This document shows, one piece after another, positions 55,051 through 64,000 of a DNA stretch of 64,000 nt. The stretch comes from Straminergon stramineum (Eukaryota > Streptophyta > Bryopsida > Hypnales > Calliergonaceae): the NCBI GenBank assembly GCA_963920665.1, contig OY987266.1:3911001-3975000 (forward strand). The letters are read 5' to 3'. The stretch's first letter is position 1. Every line of letters starts with the position of its first letter. A program made the position numbers and the translations under genes. A model generated the notes under the pieces. The model was not told the DNA's origin. It did no database searches and saw only the letters and a program-made list of their open reading frames with translations.

Positions 55051-58000
55051 TCTTTTCTTGTTTTGTGATTTTCACATATAGTTGTGATTTTAAGTACTAA
55101 ACTTGTGATTGAAGTCAAAACCTTCACTCATTAAATTAGACTCCCACTTGAAAATTGAAACCATCTTTTTATTGTAGTCAAATCAATTTATAGCACACAA
55201 GAAACTAACAATCACACATAACTCCCAATCAATGCAACTCCATTTATATAGAAGACTATATCTGAAGGATAGTGTCAAAAATCTAACACCTCAAAAAATG
55301 CCACATTAGTTATAGTTGTACACAAAATATTAGTTTTGCATAGTTAGATCCAATGCAAGAATGTGAATAGGCATGTCTACCTTTTATATAGAAGTTTTGG
55401 GTTGTTGCAAGAGCCCCCTATTGTTTTTGGCTCGATGTAGCCTATTTCAATAAGTATCTAAGCTAGGGTTAGATTTGTTCAAAATATAATTAAATATGTC
55501 ATCTACTGAATTTTTTAGGAATGATAATGTGGCATAATTGAATGAAATAAATTTTTTTAATGAAAATAATCTTAATCCTAAAAGAAACACAAAGCCCAAG
55601 TCATGGGTATTGATAAAGCTATGAGTATTGATAAGCCATGAGTATTGCTAAAGGTCATGGAATATTGTGAACCATGCTAGAGATCATGAAACATTTTGAA
55701 CCTTGTAAAATGGATTTCCACAAATATCTAAATCGAGTTAATGAAAAAAAAAAAAAAAATTTGTGTAGGGCCTAATGAATCTGACCCAACATCCATATTG
55801 TGACTTTTAGAATAATTTTTTTTAAATGAATGAAAATATGGATAATTTGTAAAGCATTGAAAATAACATGCTTCTAAATTTTCAGACCTAGAAAAATTTA
55901 TCTCTAAAAGTCATGCAAAAAATAGCACGATTGAAAATACCAATAAAATAGACAATTTAATGTTTGATTTTTAGACAATAGGAAAAAAATCCAATAAAAT
56001 ACTAAACTATTTTTCTATTATTTTCGTCTTTGGAAAAAAATGTGTTTTTTGCACTTGTGCAAAGGTAGTGCACTTAGAGCACATAAGAATGTGGACATTT
56101 ACTATTTAAAAATAATCTCTTTGTAGGTATATGTAACTTTAGTAGAAGTCCTTCTATACCAATTATGAGCTTCAAATTTGAATTTTTGGATCAAAAATAG
56201 TACAACTCCTTCCCCCCCCCCCCCCCCCCCCCAAATGGTCAAGGTAGACATTCAATTAGGGGTTGTTTAAATATAGTAAAATAATTTTAACAAATGCAAA
56301 AAACTACTTAATGTCTACAACTACCACATGTGCCTTCATTTCAGATCTCATGTAAAACTAACATACAATGCAAAAGTTATGAACAAAAAACACGTTTCCA
56401 AGACTAAGGGAACAAAAAATAGGACAAATGTTTCTTGCAATCACTCTTTTATAAAAAAATTTGACCTTTGAATTGAAGACTTGTCAAATTAGTAGCCCTT
56501 CATTTTTTTAAGCATGTGTAGCAAACACATGTGGATTGTCAAAATTCAAGTAATAAAATTTATATAAATTCATTGTAAAATAGATATATAATAAAACTCC
56601 ATTGAATTCAATAAAAAACAAAGTATACTTCAAACCTCTAAAGCTAAGCCAGCTCTAATCACTAGTGGAAACTTGGATTGTATATTAGACCAAATAAATG
56701 ACTATGAGAAGACACACTAGTAGTTGAGTCTATCATGTGGGTCTTCTTCTAGGTCATTTTCCTAGTCTATGTTGTCTAGATTTGTAATAATGTATTCAAA
56801 TATATTGATAGGACAAAAAGTTGAAAGTGCTATAGTGCATGGGACAGTAATTTACTAAGTCACACTATTTTGAATTAGAGTGAGCTAATATATTATTCTC
56901 TTTGTCCTAGATTGATCTCCCTATTGTAACATGGAGGAAGTTCCCATGGAATGAAACCTTTCCATATTCTTTGAGTGTGAAGAGAACAATAAAGTTGAAA
57001 AAATATAGAGAAGAAGTTGTTCTTTACTATTCATTGTTCATTTGTCTACATCAATTAGGCCAGTCAAGCCAATATATTTTGTATTTTATTTTTAGGCAAA
57101 TGAAATGGGAATCTCACATATCACCTTGACTTTTGGAGGCTAGTTGATTTGGTAAGGTGAGTTATTCACATATCCAACATGGTTATGACAATACACAATA
57201 CAAGAAGTCAAAAGGGCACAATCCACAATGCGGGAATTCAAGAAACAATTGGCTATTGGTGCTCCTTCAAAATGGTCCCAAAACTCACTCTTTATTGTTC
57301 TACAACTACATTTTGAAAACTAATCCACAAATGAAATTTTTGGGACGATAGAAGAGTACTGAAGTTTACTTGTGCAATTTAGAATTGAGTTAAAAATTGT
57401 TATTTTCAACCTTAATCCAAAACATTTTGTCTAATGGGAAGATTGTTTGGGATTGAGGAGTACTATATTATATCAATTTCTACAAAACCAAAATTTTGAA
57501 AAGCACTAATTTTCCAAGAGTCATTTATTCCACCCCCAATACTAGTAGGACAAATCAATCTACTCTATATTGTTTCATCTTACTCTATATATCAAAGATT
57601 CTATGTCAATTCATGGCTTCAATTTCCTTTCCATGTAAATGCATCCTCATTAGTGATTCTAATGTTCAATATACTTTGATGTTCACCTTGTTGTTCACTT
57701 TTCACCAATTTTTTTTCCTGAGAAGCACCAAGCATAGCTTAATAATAATAGGAAGAAACTTAGAAACTTATAAAAAGACAAAGAGATAACTTTTCTCAAC
57801 TTCTAATTTTTTCTCTTCTAGCATTAGACTTGAATTTTTTGGTTACTTTTAGTTTGGCAACAAGACAAAGCTATTCCTAAAATGTAGTTTCTTCCTACTC
57901 ATATAGAAGTGGAAACAACATCTTGGAAGTTGGTGAAAGCAATTCCATTTCTAAAAAACTTTAAAGTTCTTTTTCAATTCCATTTTTGCATGGAAGCACT

Positions 58001-59579
58001 AGAAGAAATTCTCATTCATTGAGCTAATGTGTTTTTGTTAGAAAACACAAAACTGTGTTGGAAAAAAACGCAATTTTGCAGTTTTTTAGTCACCCTAACT
58101 CCATCCCTTATCCGTTGACCTTGATACCAATCCCGAATGTTGGTTATTGATAATCCCTTGTGTTGAATTCTCAATACTCATTCCAATACCTACTTATATA
58201 TCTTTCCTAGTATTCTTCATTTGCAAGTTCTAATTTTTCTAGCTCTTTATGATGAAAGCATGAAATTTTTTCCCTCTCCCTTGAAGGGCTCTAATTTTTT
58301 CTCCCTTCATATAGAGCCATTTTGCAAGGTGCAAGCTCTTGCAACCTTCAAAAATTAATTCTAGTTAGATCTCTTCAATAGATAGCATTGTATAATGAAG
58401 TAATAGTCCTCCCCTTGCTCCCCCATGTCGGAAAGGGATTATACACAACTAGCTAGATACCTAGGAGTTAGGGATTGTTCGCATGAACAACCAAACCAAA
58501 TCTTGAATTAGGCCTAGTGGGGTTTGCAAGCCGAAATTGTCAACTCAATTTTTGATACGGAGCTCTAGTCCCTCCCTTTCTCTATCATCCTTGATTTTAT
58601 GATTTGCAAGCTTTCTCTCTTTCCCATCAACCCAACTTACTATTTATCTAAAAGTATCTTCCACTTGTTTCCTTCTCTCACCTATTTTAAGACTTGTCTC
58701 TATAGCTCACTTCATTCATGAATGTTACATGCCACTTAATTCCAAATAATAGGAGAAAATTGGACATTTTACATAGATAAGAGGTAAACATCTGGAAGCA
58801 TGATGTGACATGGATCAGACCCACAACTTGGTGCTTGGAGCTCCACCTACGCTCTAATCCAAGCATGCAAATAGCACCTTAGAGCATCTCCACCTCTTTC
58901 ACTAGAAAATCAACATGGGGAACTACCTTTGGTGGGCTCACAAATTGGAAAATTATCCTCTCTTGGACTAGTTCCCTAGCCATACCTACCCTCAAGCCCC
59001 ACCCAAATTATCTTTGTCAATATTTTTTTCTTGATTTTCAGTTTGTCAATTGATTGCCTTGACACTGTTAACTATTTGGCATTATTTTCTACTTAACACT
59101 ATTGGCACTATTGATTACTTGACATTGTTGCATCTTATTGAACTTTAGTTGTGGCTAGGAGCTCTTTGGAAAGTTTGGCTTTCAATTTAGTTTGAAAAAA
59201 CCTAAGAAAAAATTACAAAAAATAATTTACAAAAAATAATCATGATGATGTCCGATTAACAACCTTCAAGACAATATGAGGGGATGCTTTGGATGCAACT
59301 CTTACAATGCACACACCTCATAGTTCAATAGGATGCAGAAAATCCAAAACCAAATATATAAAACAAAAAATTTTAAAATAAATCTACTACTTATAAATTA
59401 TAAATAGATATTAAGGTATATAAATATATACATCTAATTATATATACTAAAAGGAAATTTAGCGTTCAAATCAATAGAGAAGCGTTGATATTTTTTGTTG
59501 TTTTGGACACATCGTACTAGACAATAATCAACAGAAATCTATTTATATTTTCTGTTGATTTGGTCAATGAAAAAAAGAA
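55051..59579. other. AT-rich intergenic DNA with homopolymer tracts
   Basis: No gene seen. A 16-A run lies at 55744-55759 and a 21-C run at 56212-56232. Several short open frames exist but have AT-driven composition and no motifs. Confidence 0.4.
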
Positions 59580-59760
59580 AAAACTTTTTTTTCCTTTGCC
59601 CAATAATTTTTTCCACTGCTCAATAATTTTGAGTAGCAAAACTATTTCTTTAGCTACTTGACACCTCCGGGCAGCCAAGCACTCACCCATGTTTGCGCTA
59701 CAAGGGTTCAAACTTGAGACCTCTTACTTAACAACTTAACACTCTAACCGACTCACCACC
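59580..59760 (-). mobile_element. tRNA-derived SINE
   Basis: On the minus strand the head reads GGTGGTGAGTCGGTTAGAG. It contains an A-box-like TGAGTCGGTTAGAG (59751-59738) and a B-box-like AGTTTGAACCC (59713-59703) about 25 nt further on. These are followed by GGGTGAGTGCTTGGCTGCCC, a segment characteristic of plant SINE bodies, and an A-rich tail near 59592-59585. The spacing of the Pol III boxes and the tail fit a SINE rather than a functional tRNA. I could not define the target duplication. Confidence 0.75.
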
Positions 59761-59836
59761 ATTAAATTTCAGTGAGCAAAGTGTCATTTTTTTCCTACAT
59801 ATATAGTTACAATTTGGTGTTTTGGAACTCAGCAGA

Positions 59837-60171
59837 CTTTGGCGGCCATTTTGTCATAGTAAATTAACTTTTTTCAAAAATCTTTGGACTAAGAAAAGAT
59901 GATAAATCAAGTTAAATTTCATCTCCAAAAACCCGTTTGTGATTTGGAGACTTCATTCAAAAGTTACAGACAAAATTCAAAGAGAGTGTTTGAAAATATT
60001 AAAGAAAATATTCCTTGCTACCCCACTTTGAATTTTGTCTATAACTTTTGAATGGAGGCTCAAAATCTCAAAAAGATTTTTGGAGATGAAATTTAGCTTG
60101 ATTTATCAGCTTTTCTTAGTCCAAAGATTTTTGAAAAAAGTTAATTTACTATGACAAAATGGCCGCCAAAG
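59837..60171. repeat. Foldback element with 146-bp arms
   Basis: 59837-59982 and 60026-60171 are equal-length inverted repeats, roughly 90% identical by eye, beginning CTTTGGCGGCCATTTTGTCA and ending with its complement. They enclose 43 nt. Transcription would give a long near-perfect hairpin. Confidence 0.9.
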
Positions 60172-62850
60172 TTTTCTGAATTTTTAAAAAAATAATTGTG
60201 AATGATGAAGTTAAAAAAATTTCATAGGACATAGAACTTCAACCATAGTGTTTTAAATGTTGACCAAATGAGGGTGCTTTAAATATTTTAAGTGTCTTGA
60301 AAGTCACAATTGTGTACTTTGATGCCTTTTAACTCTAGGAATTATGTTCACAATCTTGTTGAGAGTTTGTATAAAGAATTTCAAACCAATTGGATCTACT
60401 TGTCATGGGTGCCCGAAATTGCCCAAAACTAAAAAACATCACCTTTAGAGAAATAACTTTTTAATTGCAAATTTAATTGATCAAAAAAGTTCTAGGCATT
60501 AACCCTTGTGCAGTAGAGCGGACATTTTTCAAACACTAAGAATCAAATTTTCGTTAAAGAGGTATACAAGTTGATTTCAATCGCGCTATGTACCTTTGCC
60601 TCCCGTAATAATGGAGGGAGGTAAATCACACCAATTTGCAATATGGATTGGCTTGATCTTTGAGAGAATACCGGCACTAGCTTGGTCCTTTGTTGACCAT
60701 ATTGAGCTTGCAGACATAGTCTTGCCTTGAATCCTGCAACTTTTGAAGGCCATAAAAGTCGAAATTTGCCTACTTTGGAAGAATTTTTTTCTCCCTTCAA
60801 TTCTTATTTGCAAAATCTACAGTACACTCAAATCTTGTAAACATCTCATTCGTGCTCTACCCTCTATGAATTTCCCAAAGATTCATCATGCTAAAAAATG
60901 CCCCGAATTTGTAGAATAACATGTTCATCAAATATTATAATCTCCAAATCCGTGTGGTGGATTCTCTTGCAAATTGAAGATCCACACTCAACAAGTAGTT
61001 GGTTTCAAATTGCTATGGTGAATATTCAATAAATAAGTAGACTACAATTTATTGTAGTTTTTCTAGGACGTGTCAAAAAGCTTGTCACTTATGTTGTTCT
61101 CTTTGTGACGCACAAGGGTTAACGTGACAGTGAAACACAAGTTTATTAAAAATTTCACATCTTGTACAAGAATTGTATTCAGGCATTTAGCAAATATTAT
61201 ATTAAGAAGGGCCTACTCAAAAGTGAAAAATGGTTTGAAATCATGACCTATGGTTTTGAGGATTATTTTATTATTTGGCATCAATGTGCCAACCTTGCTC
61301 TACTGCTATGGTATAAGAACATTCCAAAATCTTATAAATGTACGAAGTTGAGTCCATAAATTGCAAAAGATTCTTAAGATTCCAATAAATTCTAATAAAT
61401 TCCAATCATTTTCAAAAGATTCCAAAAGATTCTAATAAATTCGAATAATTTTTAAAAGATTCTAGATTCTCTAAAATTTTGTTGATTTGGTCATCGCACT
61501 ATTCAAATCAACAAAAAGTAGGTAGCAATTTGTTGATTTTTACAAAAAGTTCAAAAATCAGTGAAATCAGTCATTTCACTGCCCCAAACAATAGAAATCA
61601 ATTGATTTTTTGTTGATTTGGTCACAATTCTCTAGTAGTGTGTAGTGTGGGAAAAGCCTAGGAAACAAAACCCAAGGAATTCCCTAATGGTGGTTCTTTA
61701 ATTTGGGAAAAGTCAATTAGTTTATCGTTTTGTATCTAAGGTCACTTTTAACGTAGGATACTCACTCACTTTAATAATTAAAAAAAATAAAAGATTAATT
61801 TCATTAATTGGTTCAAGGAATGTGTGATCAAATTCTAACCTATTCTAGTATTCCGTCCAATTTCCATAGATGCAAACATACAATAGGACATCCTAGTCCT
61901 ATACTAGAATTCTAATGTCAATTTGTCAAGGGTATGTCAAATAGTCATGACTCCTATTCTATCGACTTAATCATCCCACATATAGTATATACATATTGCC
62001 GCATACATACAATTACAATTCTTTAATTATTTCTTCAATTTTAATCCATTGTTAATTGGTCTAGTAGCTAATTAATTAATCTAATTACTACAAAATGCAA
62101 TTTATGCAAATTCACAAGTTTGTAAGGTGAATTTGTCATAGTTATGCAAAGCATGCAAAAGTTAAAGTTCATTCCTGTAAATTATGCTCCAGTCAATTAG
62201 ACATAACTTCTTTCTTTTTCTAGCTCCATCCACCATCAACAACAAGTCAATTGGTCCATTTTACAACATGTTAGACTCTCATAGTCTATATAAATTTGTT
62301 ATTCCATCAATTTGACTAGGTACTTTTACAATAATTCATATTGTGGAAAAGCTATAAACTATTCCTAATTGCTCATAATTAATGTCAAATTGTCAAGCAC
62401 TTGGCTTCTATATAACCTAATTGTCAATTGGCCAATCCTACTTTTATTCCAAATTTCTAATCTTGACTTAAACAATATTCTATCTCCTACACTATAACAG
62501 ACTGACTACTTGACATCTCAACTACCAACAACAACAAGATTATCACTTAAATAAACTTAGACAATTTGCCAAATATCCTCCAACTACTTGGTCACCTCAT
62601 CTGCATGTCAATTTGTCCATTATTCACATAAATATAAACCACATCAATGGTTAACACCTTAATTCCAAATTATCTCTCACAAACAATTAGACTACAATGA
62701 TAACCAACACATACATAGACCATTTGACAACTAACTAGAAGAAAAATTCCAAATAATTCAATTATCCCTCAATCAATATTGAATAATCACAATTAGGTTA
62801 AATCATGGAATAACCTTAATTTGTAATAGACCAATAGATTGGATAACAAA
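60172..62850. other. AT-rich intergenic DNA
   Basis: No gene seen. Short sequences of the type TTGTTGATTTGGTCA recur near 61480 and 61609 in direct orientation, and TCTGTTGATTTGGTCAATG lies at 59549, so small related repeats are present. An open minus-strand stretch at 60586-60813 lacks family motifs. Confidence 0.35.
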
Positions 62851-62854
62851 ATAT

Positions 62855-63800
62855 TAATACCAATCCCTAGCTCACATAATCACATTAAAAATTGAGGACT
62901 ATTCGACTTCTATAACTTCTTTCTTTAATCTCACGCTCACAGGAAGCTAACACTGTCTATTTGACATTACAATCATATGCTAAATTAATCTTAATATAGT
63001 TTACAGACTCAGTTGTCAAATTGACTTAAGCTCCAACTTAAAAAAATATGATTATACCAATCCCTGGTAATTTAACTACTTTCCTTCACAGACAAGTAGA
63101 CAACCAATTAGAATACAAATACCACCAATCACTGGTTTCATACTCAATTAGCACTCCCTAGCTAATTGACTCAATTATGCATCCTTCATAAAGCTCTCAC
63201 AGCTTGACAATTAGGCTATAAACTCAAGTAAAGAACAATACCAATCCCTGGCTAATTGTCCTACTCTTCTAAATTGCAACCAATCACTAGCAAACAAGAC
63301 TTCTTGACATACTCATGCACATAGCTCATAACAATTGAACAGAAGACAGAAAACAAAATGGAAACCTTGATGCTCACTAACTTGACTATTGGTCTCCTTT
63401 TCTGATACTCAGCTACTTACAGAAAAAACGAGAAGACAATGGGACAAGCTCACCGCTCACAAGCTATCTACTTGTCTCTGTCACCAATGATTAACTGCAC
63501 TCGCTAATTGAAAGACGATTTGACAAACTCACAATTTACGACCATTTGACAAAACTAAAGAAAAGAAAAACAACAAGGAAATAATACCAATCACTAGCTC
63601 AATTAAGAAATTAATGCACTCTTTAAGGAATCGACTACTCTCAACAAGAAAAAGACAATTTGACTAAACTCACAACTCTCAACTATTCGACAAACAAAAG
63701 ACCAGAAAATAGCCGCCAATCCCTCGCTAAGCTACACAAACAAAAAGACTGCCAATCCTTGGCAATTAGACAAAACTACAAAGCCAATCCCTGGCTACAC
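62855..63800. repeat. Interspersed array of CAATCCCTGGCT-like motifs in G-poor DNA
   Basis: CAATC(C/A)CT(A/G)G or close variants occur at 62861, 63058, 63126, 63242, 63281, 63588, 63717, 63753 and 63785, often preceded by AC or GC and followed by CTAATT or CTA. The surrounding plus strand is rich in A and C and poor in G, like 39.2-40.8 kb. No coding sequence is evident. Confidence 0.7.
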
Positions 63801-64000
63801 AATCAAATACACGAATAGACAAATTTGCATTGAAATTGAAGGAATGCATAAGTACATTTGACAGGGCGAGCAATCACTACAAATGCCGAGAGAGAGATGA
63901 AAATCACAGTCTATTAGTTTTATGCTTCTTGGCCGTAACTAACTTATAGTTAGCTGTAATGTCTATTTGTCTAACTACTTTGATTCTAAGTTAACCCTAA

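Noticed and set aside
56663..61644. CACTAGTGGAAAC at the left and CTCTAGTAGTG at the right as ends of a 5-kb CACTA element
   Set aside because: Similarity stops after CACTA and the flanking triplets differ.
63986..64000. CCCTAA at the window edge as telomeric repeat
   Set aside because: Only about one unit is present, which is expected by chance.

Overview
This is a plant nuclear genome window. Evidence: spliced genes with GT-AG introns, a plastid-type glutathione reductase with a transit-peptide-like leader, a plant-type CTP:phosphocholine cytidylyltransferase, a CACTA transposon, a solo LTR and a tRNA-derived SINE. A three-exon gene for the basal-body/microtubule protein SSNA1/DIP13 points to a plant with flagellated sperm. 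Together with a GABA-B-like type-1 receptor ectodomain, this suggests a seed-free plant, most likely a bryophyte; the clade is inference, not proof.

Layout. 1-4.9 kb: AT-rich DNA with a non-autonomous CACTA element (1806-3223, 3-bp target duplication) and a decayed coding relic. 4.9-8.6 kb, minus: a ten-exon membrane receptor-like gene with an apparent reading-frame slip in exon 5. 11.7-16.6 kb, minus: an eleven-exon organellar glutathione reductase whose last splice acceptor lies in a three-copy tandem repeat. 18-19.5 kb: a higher-order tandem repeat. 21.7 and 27.3 kb, plus: two SERF/4F5-like paralogues. Between them are a MITE-like inverted-repeat family, a tentative multi-exon minus-strand gene (24.4-25.7 kb) with a strong hairpin in one intron, and a coding-like short ORF. 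30.8-31.8 kb, minus: the SSNA1/DIP13 gene inside otherwise very AT-rich DNA. 34.3-38.3 kb: a 180-bp tandem repeat, then three spaced copies of a 56-nt element bounded by splice-like AG and GT dinucleotides. 39-47 kb: a G-poor motif array and two inverted copies of a dispersed repeat, with a solo LTR inserted beside one of them. 49.3-52.4 kb, plus: an eight-exon phosphocholine cytidylyltransferase. 52.4-64 kb: AT-rich repeats with a SINE, a 146-bp-arm foldback and an array of short CAATCCCTGGCT-like motifs.

The genes do not form a pathway cluster. They are independent housekeeping or cell-biology genes (antioxidant recycling, phosphatidylcholine synthesis, axonemal/basal-body structure, proteostasis-type small proteins, cell-surface sensing) separated by transposon-rich DNA. 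Exon boundaries were read by eye from splice sites, frame continuity and protein-family recognition. No database search was run.
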